A stretch of 64,000 nt of DNA from Rufibacter radiotolerans (GTDB lineage: Bacteria; Bacteroidota; Bacteroidia; Cytophagales; Hymenobacteraceae), in assembly GCF_001078055.1 (NCBI RefSeq), contig NZ_CP010777.1, positions 1,448,408 through 1,512,407 on the forward strand, in the 5' to 3' direction. Each line of letters opens with the position of its first letter. Position 1 is the first letter of the stretch. The notes under the pieces are model-generated. The model had not been told where the DNA came from and did no database searches. It worked only from the letters and a program-made list of their open reading frames with translations. This document shows, piece by piece, positions 17,277 through 27,523 of the stretch. The position numbers and the translations under genes were made by a program.

Positions 17277-17840
17277 CGGTAATTTAGAGAGACTTGTAAG
17301 CCTGACTTATTAACACTTAGCGGTTATTTATCCCCATTTTTGCCCCTGGTTCAGGCTTGCCCATTGGTTGAGCAAATATGGTTTATCTACTTGATAGCTA
17401 TCTTTTTAGCAGAAACGTTGAAAGTACCGTGGCCAAACGTTATCTATCGGAAGAAATGTCGGGTTTTGGCTTTCTCTCCTGTTAAACGACGGGCCGCTAA
17501 GCCTAGTACAATCACCTTTAATTTACCTCTGGAAAGAGCCGGATTGCCTGCCGTTTGCAGCTTTGGTTCTCTGGTTGAAAGTTCGTTTTGAGCCTGTTTT
17601 CCGGAAAACAGGCTCAAAACGGAAGATTGGTTTACAGAATAAAAATGCCTTGTAAGTAGCTTGCTAAGGGTTCAGAAAGAAGGATAGATGAAGGAAGAGA
17701 GAATGTTAATGACGCGTCAGAAGTGGATATAAAAGGACGAAATATAAGGGTGAAGGTTATGAAGGAGTGGTGGATGTGAATTATCTTAAATGTCTCTGCA
17801 TCAGCGATTGTATAAGGTTGTGATGGAAGAAATAGTCCAT
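17277..17840. other. Gene-free stretch of about 560 bases
   Basis: The gap between the par operon and yidC has no credible gene. An 83-codon frame at 17340-17591 ends inside the palindrome and has no protein-like features. The only ordered elements are the perfect palindrome at 17584 and the terminator at 17841. Confidence 0.6.
17584..17621. repeat. Palindromic repeat, copy 5 (perfect; type copy)
   Basis: A perfect 38-bp palindrome with half CGTTTTGAGCCTGTTTTCC and centre CCGG. I use it as the reference for the family. It is isolated in a gene-free stretch, with no T tract and no nearby gene end, so a simple terminator role does not fit this copy. Confidence 0.97.
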
Positions 17841-17872
17841 AAAAAAAGCCCGGTGTAGACCGGGCTTTTTTT
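17841..17872. terminator. Terminator of yidC
   Basis: AAAAAAAGCCCGGT / ACCGGGCTTTTTTT with a short loop lies 15 bases beyond the yidC stop (minus strand). It has U-rich tails in both directions. Confidence 0.9.
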
Positions 17873-17887
17873 ATGAGTTAGGGTAGG

Positions 17888-19726
17888 CTATCTGGCGCCT
17901 TTCTTGCGTTGGGCTTCTTGCTCCGCAGCCGCTTTCATGGCATCTTGGATCCGTTTCTGGAAGCCGCCTTTAGGCTCTTTGCCTTTGTTTTTCTCCTGGT
18001 AGTCTTCCAGGTTCTTCCGGATCTTTCCTTCGTCTACAAAGTACCGGATCAAGGCCTGCTGCCCGAAGGTGACAATGTTAGACACGAAGTAATAGAAGCT
18101 AAGGCCGGCCGGGAAGCTGTTCAACACAAACATGAAGATGATCGGCATCAGGTAAGAGTAGAACTTCATGGGTCCCTGCACCGTGCTCACCTGGTTATTG
18201 GACCAGGTGTATAGAATAGTAGAGGCGGTCATGAGCAGGGTGAACATACTCACGTGGTTTCCATAGAAGGGAATGGTGAACGGCAGCATGGCAAACACGT
18301 CATAGGTGCTCAGGTCATGGGCCCACAGGAACGGCTCCTGCCGCAACTCAATGGAGTTAGGGAAGAAGTTGAACATGGCAAACAGGATAGGCATCTGCAG
18401 CAGCATAGGGATACAGCCACTCATAGGGTTCACGCCCATCTTAGAATACAGGGCCATGGTCTCGGCCTGCGTTTTCTGCATATCCCCGTCGTGCTTCTCC
18501 TTGATGGCGTCAATCTCAGGCTTCAAGACCTTCATCTTGGCCATAGAGATGTACGACTTGTAGGTCAGCGGGCTCAGCAGCAACTTGATGTAGAGCACCA
18601 ACAGAATAATGATGATGCCGTAGCTGCCAATAAAGTCTTCCAGGAAGTCAAACGCCGGGATGATGAGGTACTTGTTTACGTAGGCGAAAATGCCCCAGCC
18701 CAGTTCCAGGTTTCGGTCAAAGTCTTCGGTTACCCGCTTCAGGACGTCGTAATCGTTCGGGCCGAAGAAATAGGTGAAGTGGCCTTTGCCGCCCAACACG
18801 TCCTGCACCGGAATGCTGAGCTTGGAGCGCAGGGTCTTCACCTGGGTAGTGTCTTCGTCCTTGAACGTACTGGAAACCTCGGCATCAGAGAAGCTGTTGT
18901 CTGCGATTATGGCCGCGGTGAAGAAGTTCTGCTTGTTGGCTACCCACTTGACAGGTTCCTCCAGTTTCTCGGCCTCAGGGTCTGTGGAGCTGGCAGAAAG
19001 CTTGTCAAAGCTGCCTTCAGCGGTGTAGTAGTTGAGGGTGGAGTGGTTGCGGTTCTGCTTGATGTCTTTCTCCAGGCGCTTCAGCTCATCGGTCCAGGTA
19101 AGGACCACGGGCTGCTGGGCCACAACGCCTTCCATGCCTCTGAAATGAAGTTGGTATCCTACCTGATAGGAATCGTCCTGGAGGGTGTACACCTGCTCAA
19201 TAGACTGGCCGGGGGCTACCTGCGCGGTGAAGGTGATCGCCTTGGCAGGTTTTTCCTTCACGGTAAGGTTAGCTACGGCAGACGGCTGGAAAAACAGGTC
19301 TGATAGCTTTATGGTACGGCCAGATTTGGTCTGGAACGTGAATTCCTGACGGCTGCTTTTAGAGTCAAACAGCACCAAGGCCTTCTGGTCCCAAGTTTTG
19401 TAGTTCTTCAGGACTACTTCCTCTACTTTACCGCCCTGGCTGCCCAAGGTTACCTTCAACTCTTTGTTCTCCAGCACCAGGTTCTGGTTTTGCCCGGTTG
19501 CCAAGGCACCAAACTCTCCTAATTGCGAGGAGCGTTGCGCTCTGGCCAGAGAGTCATCTGCCGGCGTAGAAGCCACAGCCGAGGAATCTGGAGCCATGGT
19601 GGCAGCCGTGGTTGCTTTTTTAGTTTCGGGCCCTGTCTTTTGCTCAGGGCCTTTCATGAAGAAAATACTGTAAACCAGTATGATAACGGCAATCAGGCCC
19701 ATGCCTATTGCGGAATTCCTATCCAT
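17888..19726 (-). CDS. yidC: Membrane protein insertase YidC
   Basis: A 612-aa inner-membrane insertase/chaperone (Oxa1 family). The N-terminal helix (about 5-22, IGMGLIAVIILVYSIFFM) is followed by a large periplasmic domain (about 60-370) and then the conserved five-helix core. In the core, LLSPLTYKSYISMAKMKVLKPEI and the GCIPMLLQMPILFAMFNFF region are diagnostic. A basic C-terminal tail (KKGAR end) suits ribosome contact. I chose ATG at 19726 (MDRNSAIGMG); a longer frame would run into pyrG. It lies 16 bases after pyrG and is probably cotranscribed with it. Confidence 0.97.
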   Translation of the reverse strand: MDRNSAIGMGLIAVIILVYSIFFMKGPEQKTGPETKKATTAATMAPDSSAVASTPADDSLARAQRSSQLGEFGALATGQNQNLVLENKELKVTLGSQGGKVEEVVLKNYKTWDQKALVLFDSKSSRQEFTFQTKSGRTIKLSDLFFQPSAVANLTVKEKPAKAITFTAQVAPGQSIEQVYTLQDDSYQVGYQLHFRGMEGVVAQQPVVLTWTDELKRLEKDIKQNRNHSTLNYYTAEGSFDKLSASSTDPEAEKLEEPVKWVANKQNFFTAAIIADNSFSDAEVSSTFKDEDTTQVKTLRSKLSIPVQDVLGGKGHFTYFFGPNDYDVLKRVTEDFDRNLELGWGIFAYVNKYLIIPAFDFLEDFIGSYGIIIILLVLYIKLLLSPLTYKSYISMAKMKVLKPEIDAIKEKHDGDMQKTQAETMALYSKMGVNPMSGCIPMLLQMPILFAMFNFFPNSIELRQEPFLWAHDLSTYDVFAMLPFTIPFYGNHVSMFTLLMTASTILYTWSNNQVSTVQGPMKFYSYLMPIIFMFVLNSFPAGLSFYYFVSNIVTFGQQALIRYFVDEGKIRKNLEDYQEKNKGKEPKGGFQKRIQDAMKAAAEQEAQRKKGAR

Positions 19727-19742
19727 AAGTGCTAGTAAGTAA

Positions 19743-21404
<1,662 letters not shown>

Positions 21405-21462
21405 TTATTAGAAAGGGAGGGAAAATGTTTGGAAGGAATTACAGGTAAGGCCTTGTGCGGAA

Positions 21463-21516
21463 GCCAAGGCTGTTTTGGGGCCGTTTTCCGGAAAACGGCC
21501 CCAAAACAGCCTTGGC
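21463..21516. repeat. Palindromic repeat, copy 6 (perfect, extended to 54 bp)
   Basis: The 27-bp arms are perfectly complementary. The core half reads CTGTTTTGGGGCCGTTTTCC, and the symmetry continues into flanking GCCAAGG/CCTTGGC. The arm sequence differs from copy 5 at several sites, all matched on the other arm. It lies between pyrG (upstream side) and the gene ending at 21594. Confidence 0.97.
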
Positions 21517-21593
21517 AGAGGAATCATTGGTGTAAACAAACAGGCTATTTCCTCACCTTACCTTTCAAGAAAGCTGGCCTGCAGGAGGAAATG

Positions 21594-22169
21594 CTACTGT
21601 TGCCCGTTGGAAAGGGACGAAAACACGATCAACCCTAATAACCCAACCCCCGTTCCTATGGCCACCTTTCCCAATTTCCGTTTATGGGCCTGGCTGCGGA
21701 AGCCTTTGTAGTAATAGGGATTTGATAACAACTGTGGATCAGGCCCATCATTAAGGGTGATCTTAGGAGGTACTGCCGCCACCACTAAGGCTGCCGGGAA
21801 GAATAAAAACCCGGAAATGGCCCCACCTGCTATTCCTTTATTGCTCTTATAATATTTTCGGGCATCCAGCCGGCCCAATTGCGCCATCTGCAAAGGATTG
21901 CGCTTTACTGGTTCTGGCGCGGCTTCCTCTACAGCCGGCTGCATGAGTTCTTTTTCTCCGTTGGCATACTTCACCATAAAGACATCCTTGTGGGGCAGCG
22001 TAAAAAGGCTGTCGGAGAACAGGTTGGGCTGTTTGAAGGTGATTTTGGTAGTGGAGATCTCCATAATTTTAGCGCTCACCTCATCGCCGGAGGTTTTGTA
22101 AATAATGTCCTGGGCAGAGAGGCTGAAAGACCCTAGCGCCAATAATAGAAAACAGGCAAGTAGTTTCAT
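21594..22169 (-). CDS. Secreted/membrane protein, paralogue of its upstream neighbour
   Basis: 191 aa from ATG at 22169. A signal peptide (about 1-19, ending SLSAQ) is followed by a small domain containing DIIYKTSGDEVSAKIMEIS and VFMVKYANGEKE. Two hydrophobic segments follow (about 113-131 and 170-187). The N-terminal 60 residues closely match those of the gene at 22189-22926, so the two arose by duplication, but the C-terminal halves differ. I do not know the function; the membrane segments suggest an envelope role. It starts 19 bases after the neighbour's stop and is probably cotranscribed. Confidence 0.78.
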   Translation of the reverse strand: MKLLACFLLLALGSFSLSAQDIIYKTSGDEVSAKIMEISTTKITFKQPNLFSDSLFTLPHKDVFMVKYANGEKELMQPAVEEAAPEPVKRNPLQMAQLGRLDARKYYKSNKGIAGGAISGFLFFPAALVVAAVPPKITLNDGPDPQLLSNPYYYKGFRSQAHKRKLGKVAIGTGVGLLGLIVFSSLSNGQQ

Positions 22170-22188
22170 GTCTAAAGGGTTAGGCAGG

Positions 22189-22926
22189 TTACAGTTTTCT
22201 GGAATTGAAGCCAAAGAGCAGGCTGAAGCGCATGCCGCCGTTGCCGGGCACCACCGCAAAGTTCACTGGGAAATTCACGCCCTCTGACTGGAAATTGGTG
22301 CCTACCGCAAAGACCAAACCCGCGCCGGCAGGAGAGACGTTAGGGCCCACGCCAAACTCAAAGCCTTTAGAGCCGCGTAACCCAATGAGGGCGTTTAAGC
22401 TGGGCAAAAACTCGCCTTGTTCTAGGCCGCCAATAAGAGGCACAAATTCCACCAGGCCAGATAAGCCATTGCCGGTAGTGAAGATTCGGGTTTCAAATTG
22501 CCAGCCAAATTGGGTGATGAATGGGTTAACGTCAAATTCTTCCTTGGCCCTGTCGGCTACGCCGCCAGATAAAATGGTAAACCCTAACCGGGGCCCACCC
22601 AACTTTACCGCGGTTTGCAGGGCTATGCTTTCCTCGTCTGTTGCTACGCCCGGTCTGCCGCTGGCCTGGTAGGCAGGAGTGCTGGTAGCCGGAGCGTTGA
22701 AGGTTTCCTTAGTGCCGTTGGCATATTTGATCATGAACACGTCTTTTTTCAGGATAGAGATAGTGGGCCCGTCCTGGTAGTCAAAGCGCTTGTACTTGAT
22801 TTCCTCTGGGGTAAGTTCCAGAATCTTGGCACTGATCTCGTCGCCGTTTCTTTTAATGATCAGGTCCTGGGCCAGGCTGATCTGCCATACCAGCATGCAT
22901 GAAAATAGAAGTAGTAGTTTTTTCAT
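22189..22926 (-). CDS. Secreted beta-rich protein, paralogue of its downstream neighbour
   Basis: 245 aa. A signal peptide (about 1-19, ending SLAQ) is followed by the shared domain DLIIKRNGDEISAKILELTPEEIKY...VFMIKYANGTKE (about 20-75). The C-terminal part (about 95-245) is rich in alternating hydrophobic and Gly residues and ends GGMRFSLLFGFNSRKL, like an outer-membrane beta-barrel. The function is unknown. It is the first gene of the two-gene run with 21594-22169. Confidence 0.78.
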   Translation of the reverse strand: MKKLLLLFSCMLVWQISLAQDLIIKRNGDEISAKILELTPEEIKYKRFDYQDGPTISILKKDVFMIKYANGTKETFNAPATSTPAYQASGRPGVATDEESIALQTAVKLGGPRLGFTILSGGVADRAKEEFDVNPFITQFGWQFETRIFTTGNGLSGLVEFVPLIGGLEQGEFLPSLNALIGLRGSKGFEFGVGPNVSPAGAGLVFAVGTNFQSEGVNFPVNFAVVPGNGGMRFSLLFGFNSRKL

Positions 22927-23040
22927 CTCGGTTAATTTTTAGGGTTGTTTGAGTTTACTTTTATAAAGATAGAGTTGGGTTTTGGAGGAAACATATTAAA
23001 TTAGATGAATGCTTACTTTTAAAAATGAATTATCTTGAAA

Positions 23041-23067
23041 GTATCTATTTGAAAACTAAATAGATAC
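23041..23067. promoter_or_regulatory. Perfect 10-bp inverted repeat, possible operator
   Basis: GTATCTATTT and AAATAGATAC are exact reverse complements separated by 7 bases. It lies 14 bases upstream of the -7 box of the gene at 23132, overlapping where the -33 region would be, in the 205-bp divergent region. A regulator-binding site is plausible, but no regulator is identified. Confidence 0.5.
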
Positions 23068-23080
23068 AGCTAATAAATAT

Positions 23081-23088
23081 TACTTTTG
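23081..23088 (+). promoter_or_regulatory. -7 box for the helical-repeat gene
   Basis: TACTTTTG matches TAnnTTTG, 43 bases before the ATG at 23132. The upstream -33 region coincides with the inverted repeat at 23041-23067. Confidence 0.5.
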
Positions 23089-23131
23089 AAAATGCTTCTT
23101 GTAAACCAAATGAGCGCCCAATCCTTCTGTT

Positions 23132-24646
23132 ATGGATGATTTAAAAGTCACGATCAATACATTTTCTGCGGAGGACACCAAAGAGTTCACGTTATTCATC
23201 CAGCGGAACAAGAAAAAGAAGGACCGGAAGGATTTTGAGTTGTTTAAGCTGCTGCAGCAGAAACAGGAGCTTTCTGCGCAGAAGATCATGGAGAAGCTGT
23301 ACCCGGGCGAACCCAACCCATCGGCTTACTATGCGTTGCGCAAACGCCTCATGCAGCACCTCACCGATTTCATAGTGCTCAAACAGATGGATGAAGACCC
23401 TACGGCTGGTTCCACCATCATGGGCCTGCTGTCCATGGCCCGCTACCTGTTTGAGGTGGGGGCCGAACGGTTGGCCTGGAACACCCTTAGAAAAGCCGAG
23501 CGGCTGGCCACGGAGAACGAGCAGTTCGGGCTTCTCAACGCCATCTTTAACCTGCAGATTGAACGCGCCGATAGCGAATTTGCCAGCGACCTGGACCAGA
23601 TCATTCAAAAACGCAACCTGAACAAGGAGGCCACCGACGAAGAGGAGCGGGCCAATATTGCCAGCAGCCTGATCTACCGGCGCCTTAACCAGTCACGGGT
23701 GCAAGGCCGCAACCTGCAGTTTGACGCAGTAGTGCAAACCGTGTTGCAAGACTACGGCCTAACCCAGGCGGTAAGCCAACGACCCTCCCTTTTTTATAAA
23801 CTGATGTCTATCACCAGAACCGCCGTTCTGGCCCGCCGAGACTTTTTCACTTTTGAGCCCTTTATTATTGAGAAGTACCAGGCCATGGCCGCCAGCCCGG
23901 GCTTTTCGCTGGCGCACCAGTTCTACAAGATCCAGTTGCTGTACATGATTGCGCACGTGCTTTACCGCAACCGAAAGTTCGACCAGTCCAATACCTATCT
24001 GGAAGAGTTAAACCAAACCCTGCAGGGGCCGGCCAGAAACTATTACACGGTTTTCTACCCCAAGTACCTGTTTCTGAAAACCGCCAATGACGCCTTCCTT
24101 AACAACCTGGCCCAGTCGGTGCGGCTGCTGGAGGATTTGCTGAAGCCCAACAGAATCACCTTGCCGCCCAAAGAGTTTCTCACCGTCCGCCTGGGGCTAA
24201 GCTTTCTGTATTTTGCCCAGGACGCCTATTCCAAAGCCAACAACTGCCTGCTGCAGATCAACCACTCAGATAAGTGGTGTGAACGGATCATGGGTCGGGA
24301 ATGGGTCCTGAAAAAGAAAATGGGGGAGTTGATTATCCAGTATGAGATTGGCAACCTGGATCTGGCTCTGGACTGGGTGAAGGCGCTGGAACGCTCCTTT
24401 GAGGATTTGTTGTGCCAGGAAGTGTATAAAAATGCGCGCTCGTTTCTGCAGTTGATCAGTTTCCTGATTCTTCAGCCAAACATGGCCACCCGCAAGGATT
24501 TCTTCCTGCAAGTGGAAGACAGCCTGGACTTTGGCCCTGCAGAGCACGAAGACCTGCAGGCCATGAGTTTCTATGCCTGGCTTAAATCAAAAATGCTGGG
24601 CCGGAAATACTATGAGGTGCTGCTGGAACTGGCCAATGCGGCCTAA
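23132..24646 (+). CDS. Helical-repeat (TPR-like) protein of unknown function
   Basis: 504 aa with no signal peptide, so probably cytoplasmic. The sequence is almost entirely alpha-helical. A basic N-terminal region (RNKKKKDRKDFELFKLL, about 25-41) precedes a helix bundle (about 60-130), and TPR-like helical pairs fill the rest (for example FKTA...YLFLKTANDAF and AKNN...AYSKANNCLLQINHS). I recognise it only as a conserved Bacteroidota hypothetical type. It is transcribed alone, with a possible operator upstream and a palindrome just after its stop. Confidence 0.8.
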   Translation: MDDLKVTINTFSAEDTKEFTLFIQRNKKKKDRKDFELFKLLQQKQELSAQKIMEKLYPGEPNPSAYYALRKRLMQHLTDFIVLKQMDEDPTAGSTIMGLLSMARYLFEVGAERLAWNTLRKAERLATENEQFGLLNAIFNLQIERADSEFASDLDQIIQKRNLNKEATDEEERANIASSLIYRRLNQSRVQGRNLQFDAVVQTVLQDYGLTQAVSQRPSLFYKLMSITRTAVLARRDFFTFEPFIIEKYQAMAASPGFSLAHQFYKIQLLYMIAHVLYRNRKFDQSNTYLEELNQTLQGPARNYYTVFYPKYLFLKTANDAFLNNLAQSVRLLEDLLKPNRITLPPKEFLTVRLGLSFLYFAQDAYSKANNCLLQINHSDKWCERIMGREWVLKKKMGELIIQYEIGNLDLALDWVKALERSFEDLLCQEVYKNARSFLQLISFLILQPNMATRKDFFLQVEDSLDFGPAEHEDLQAMSFYAWLKSKMLGRKYYEVLLELANAA

Positions 24647-24665
24647 GGCGACTTTAGAAAGTATA

Positions 24666-24709
24666 TTCTGTTTTGGGGCCGTTTTCTGAAAAACAGCCCC
24701 AAAACAGAA
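24666..24709. repeat. Palindromic repeat, copy 7 (nearly perfect)
   Basis: A 44-bp copy with ends TTCTGTTTTGGGG / CCCCAAAACAGAA and a few mismatches near the centre (GCCGTTTTC against AAAAACAGC). It lies between two convergent genes and ends 5 bases before the ltaE stop codon. Confidence 0.92.
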
Positions 24710-24714
24710 AAAGC

Positions 24715-25743
24715 CTAGGCTTTGTAATTTGCTATGGCCTGAATAATGGTCTGCACCATGTCCTCGGTGAGGTCCAGGTGAGTGACCAGCCTGATCTGCT
24801 GCGGTCCGAAGGCGCTAGCCAGAATGCCAAACCCCTCAAGATACTTTAGAAAATCAGAATCCTTCACCTGAGGGGCCAGCCGGAAGATGACAATGTTGGT
24901 TTCTACCGGCATCACGTCTTCCACGTAGCAGGCTTGGCCTAAGGCAGTGCCCAGTTGCGCGGCCCGGTCATGGTCCTCCTGCAGACGACTGATGTTGTTC
25001 TGGAGCGCGTACAGCCCAGCGGCGGCCAGATAGCCTGCCTGGCGCCAGCCACCTCCCAGCACCTTGCGCACGCGCTTGGCTTGTTCAATCAGGGGTTTAG
25101 TGCCCAACAGCAAAGACCCCACCGGGGCGCCCAGTCCTTTGGACAGGCAAACCGAGATGGTATCAAAGTAGCGTCCGTAGGCTTTGGCGTCATCGCCGGA
25201 GGCCACCAGGGCGTTGAATACCCGGGCGCCGTCCATGTGCAGGGCCAGGTTGTTTAGCTTGCACACCTCAGAAATGGCCGCAATTTCCTCAATGGTATAA
25301 TAAGAGCCACCGCCCTTGTTGCAGGTGTTTTCCAGGGAAACCAGGCGGGTGATAGGGTAGTGGATGTTGTCTGGGTTGATGCCGGCCTCTACCTGCTGGG
25401 GCGTGATCTTACCCCGCTCGCCGTTTACCAAATGAACAGAGGCCGCCGAGTTAAACGCGATGCCGCCTACTTCATACAAGTAAATATGGCTGGTGCGTTC
25501 ACAAATTACCTCGGTGAGCGGTTGAGTGTGAAGCTTAATGGCAATCTGGTTGGTCATGGTTCCGGAAGGGCAGAAGAGGCCCGCCTCCATCCCGAAGAGA
25601 GACGCCCCGTAAGCCTGTAACTCATTGACCATGGGGTCTTCACCGTACACGTCATCACCCACCGGGGCTTGGAACATGGCCTCTAACATGGCGGGCGTAG
25701 GTTTGGTAACCGTATCGCTTCTAAGATCTATGAAAGGTTTCAT
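24715..25743 (-). CDS. ltaE: Low-specificity L-threonine aldolase
   Basis: A 342-aa PLP-dependent enzyme that cleaves L-threonine and L-allo-threonine to glycine and acetaldehyde. The family start [11 protein letters not shown] is clear. GDDVYGEDP and [13 protein letters not shown] (phosphate binding) follow. [11 protein letters not shown] holds the PLP-binding Asp, and the PLP Lys is in [14 protein letters not shown]. Length fits. It is divergent from the small basic protein gene, and its promoter region contains TACTTTTA on the minus strand. Confidence 0.95.
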   Translation of the reverse strand: MKPFIDLRSDTVTKPTPAMLEAMFQAPVGDDVYGEDPMVNELQAYGASLFGMEAGLFCPSGTMTNQIAIKLHTQPLTEVICERTSHIYLYEVGGIAFNSAASVHLVNGERGKITPQQVEAGINPDNIHYPITRLVSLENTCNKGGGSYYTIEEIAAISEVCKLNNLALHMDGARVFNALVASGDDAKAYGRYFDTISVCLSKGLGAPVGSLLLGTKPLIEQAKRVRKVLGGGWRQAGYLAAAGLYALQNNISRLQEDHDRAAQLGTALGQACYVEDVMPVETNIVIFRLAPQVKDSDFLKYLEGFGILASAFGPQQIRLVTHLDLTEDMVQTIIQAIANYKA

Positions 25744-25765
25744 GTGTTTTTTTTAAGCTGAAATA

Positions 25766-25796
25766 TTGAGAATGTAAAAGTAATAACTTACTTTTG
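25766..25796 (+). promoter_or_regulatory. Promoter of the 60-aa basic protein gene
   Basis: TTG at 25766-25768 and TACTTTTG at 25789-25796 are 20 bases apart, a full match to the Bacteroidota pattern. The ATG is 25 bases further on. Confidence 0.7.
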
Positions 25797-25820
25797 CGAT
25801 TCAATTTTAAATATTGACCG

Positions 25821-26003
25821 ATGGCAGTTACTAGATTAAAAAGAAAAGACCGCAAGAATAAAGCAAGACAAAACAACAAGCAGCGCGTTATTAAGCAATT
25901 GTTGTCTACTCCGGTTATTAAGAACGTAGATATTGAGGAGCTGAAGGCTCGCTTTACTACTACTGCTCCAGCCGCTACGAGCGCTGCGACAGCCGCTGAG
26001 TAA
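25821..26003 (+). CDS. Small basic protein (60 aa), function unknown
   Basis: The first half is strongly basic (TRLKRKDRKNKARQNNKQRV), the middle is a short amphipathic stretch (VIKQLLSTPVIKNVDIEELKARF) and the end is Ala/Thr-rich. No signal peptide or membrane helix is present. The charge pattern suggests nucleic-acid or ribosome binding; this is inference. The gene has a good promoter and its own terminator, and codon use looks normal, so a real gene is likely. Confidence 0.82.
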   Translation: MAVTRLKRKDRKNKARQNNKQRVIKQLLSTPVIKNVDIEELKARFTTTAPAATSAATAAE

Positions 26004-26073
26004 TTCTGCGTTTTTCGTTCGCCTACTGCCTTTCGGCAAACTGTACGCGATTACTCCTATTACAACATAGTTG

Positions 26074-26105
26074 AAAGTGTAGCCAGAACTGGTTACACTT
26101 TTTTT
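26074..26105. terminator. Terminator of the 60-aa protein gene
   Basis: AAAGTGTAGCCA / TGGTTACACTTT with a 4-base loop and a following T run. The T run reaches into the stop codon of the convergent phosphoesterase gene. Confidence 0.85.
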
Positions 26106-26601
26106 ATGCCCTTTTGCCTAGCTCAATGGCCTGCAGGTGCTGCACTTTGCCTTCGTTTACCTCAAACCGCAGCATGGTGCGCATGGCATGGAAGCCGTGC
26201 TTTCCGGCCGCGCCGGGGTTGAGGTGCAGCAAGTTGCCGTGTTTGGGGTCTTGCATCACCTTCAAAATGTGGGAGTGGCCGCAGATGAATAGGCCCGGCG
26301 GGTTCTCTTTGATCATTTCGCGTACCTCTGGCGCGTATTTGCCGGGGTAGCCGCCAATATGGGTCATGAGCACGTCCAGGCCTTCAACCGTAAACCGCAG
26401 GTTCTTGGGGTGAAGCGCCCGCACGTCTGGCCCATCAATATTCCCGTACACGCCCCGTAGCGGCGCTACCTCGGCCAGCCGCTCAGAAACGGCTGCCACG
26501 CCAAAATCTCCGGCATGCCAGATCTCATCACACCCTTTCAAGTGCGCCAGAATACGGTCATCCAGGTAACTATGGGTATCAGAGAGCAGGCCTATTTTCA
26601 T
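26104..26601 (-). CDS. Metallophosphoesterase, YfcE/MJ0936 family
   Basis: A 165-aa calcineurin-like phosphodiesterase. The metal-binding motifs are in order: LLSDTHSYLDD (D-x-H), WHAGDFG (GD), YGNIDG (GNxD in place of GNCD) and CGHSH. LNPGAAG occurs near the end. Known relatives hydrolyse model phosphodiesters; the natural substrate is not known. Length fits. The upstream side carries degenerate TGAG-type repeats. Confidence 0.92.
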   Translation of the reverse strand: MKIGLLSDTHSYLDDRILAHLKGCDEIWHAGDFGVAAVSERLAEVAPLRGVYGNIDGPDVRALHPKNLRFTVEGLDVLMTHIGGYPGKYAPEVREMIKENPPGLFICGHSHILKVMQDPKHGNLLHLNPGAAGKHGFHAMRTMLRFEVNEGKVQHLQAIELGKRA

Positions 26602-26640
26602 AATGAGTGATTGAGAGATTGTATGATTGAGTGAATGAAA
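26602..26640. repeat. Degenerate TGAG/TGAT tetranucleotide tract
   Basis: Sequence such as AATGAGTGATTGAGAGATTG and ATTGAGTGAATG repeats TGAG/TGAT/TGAA units imperfectly directly before the phosphoesterase ATG (minus). It resembles a decayed form of the perfect tracts at 4773 and 48962. Confidence 0.55.
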
Positions 26641-26674
26641 AAAAAACAGAGTAAAGCAAATTACGGATTAGATA

Positions 26675-26712
26675 CGTTTTTGGCCCGTTTTCTGAAAAAT
26701 AGCCCCAAAACG
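26675..26712. repeat. Palindromic repeat, copy 8
   Basis: A 38-bp copy, ends CGTTTTTGG / CCCCAAAACG, centre TTTTCTGAAAA, with several arm mismatches (GGCCCG against TAGCCC). Confidence 0.85.
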
Positions 26713-26730
26713 ATCTGTCTCTCCCCCCCA

Positions 26731-26771
26731 TTCTCTCAATCATTCAATCACTCATTAAATCACTCATTAAA
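26731..26771. repeat. Degenerate tetranucleotide tract after the pyrE stop
   Basis: Read on the minus strand, directly after the pyrE TGA comes TTTAATGAGTGATTTAATGA and further TGAT/TGAA units. Several TGA codons follow the stop in different frames, as in the tracts at 4773 and 48962. Confidence 0.6.
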
Positions 26772-27410
26772 TCACTTTCCCCACGTCTCTGGTGACTGGC
26801 GCCATTCTTCCAGGGTAGCAATGGCGTCTTTAGAGATATAGCCTTGTTGGGCGGCGGTCTCCAGGAGGGCGTTGTAGTGGCTCAGGCAGACGGTAGGGAT
26901 GTTGGCAGCGGCAAAGTTGGCATCGGCTTGGCCGAAGCCGTAGGTGAAGATGGCGGCCATGCCAATGACCTCTCCGCCGGCTTCCTGCACGGCCTTGGCG
27001 GCCTTTAAAGAGGAGCCTCCGGTAGAGACCAGGTCTTCAATGAGGACAATGCGTTGGCCTTTTTCCAACTTTCCTTCAATTTGATTTCCCATTCCATGGC
27101 TTTTTGGTTCAGGACGTACGTATAAATACGGCAAGTCTAAAAGGTCTGCCACCAGGGCACCCTGGGCAATGCCGGCGGTGGCCACGCCGGCAATGGCTTG
27201 TACTCCCCCAAAATGCTCTTGAACGACCTGGGCCAGGGCTTTTTTAATAAACGTACGGATATGCGGATAAGAGAGCGTGACGCGGTTATCGCAGTAAATA
27301 GGGGAGTTCCAGCCGGAGCTCCAACGGAAAGGTTGCTCCGGACGAAGCCGAACGGCCTGGGACTCCAGGAGGTAAGCCGCTATCTGCGCGGCGGTTTCTG
27401 TGTGTGGCAT
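26772..27410 (-). CDS. pyrE: Orotate phosphoribosyltransferase
   Basis: The 212-aa enzyme of pyrimidine synthesis transfers phosphoribose from PRPP to orotate to form OMP. The PRPP-binding motif is VLIEDLVSTGGSS (about 122-134). PFRWSSGWNSPIYCDNR and GVATAGIAQGALVADLL are typical of the family. Length is normal. It is divergent from the NUDIX gene and is followed by TGAT-type repeats and a palindrome. Confidence 0.96.
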   Translation of the reverse strand: MPHTETAAQIAAYLLESQAVRLRPEQPFRWSSGWNSPIYCDNRVTLSYPHIRTFIKKALAQVVQEHFGGVQAIAGVATAGIAQGALVADLLDLPYLYVRPEPKSHGMGNQIEGKLEKGQRIVLIEDLVSTGGSSLKAAKAVQEAGGEVIGMAAIFTYGFGQADANFAAANIPTVCLSHYNALLETAAQQGYISKDAIATLEEWRQSPETWGK

Positions 27411-27523
27411 GGGCGAAAATACGCAAATTGTCCGTATCTTTTCGCAGTGGGAGCACCTTGTACCATCTGAAAATTCTTTCTTATTTTGTATCTGTTTACG
27501 CTTCCTACATTAGCGCCTACTTC

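Noticed and set aside
17340..17591. 83-codon frame in the gap before yidC
   Set aside because: No start context, no domain, and it ends inside the perfect palindrome; composition is not protein-like.
18254..19303. 349-codon frame opposite yidC
   Set aside because: It is an antisense shadow of yidC, rich in His, Arg, Gly and Val, as expected for the reverse of a real gene.
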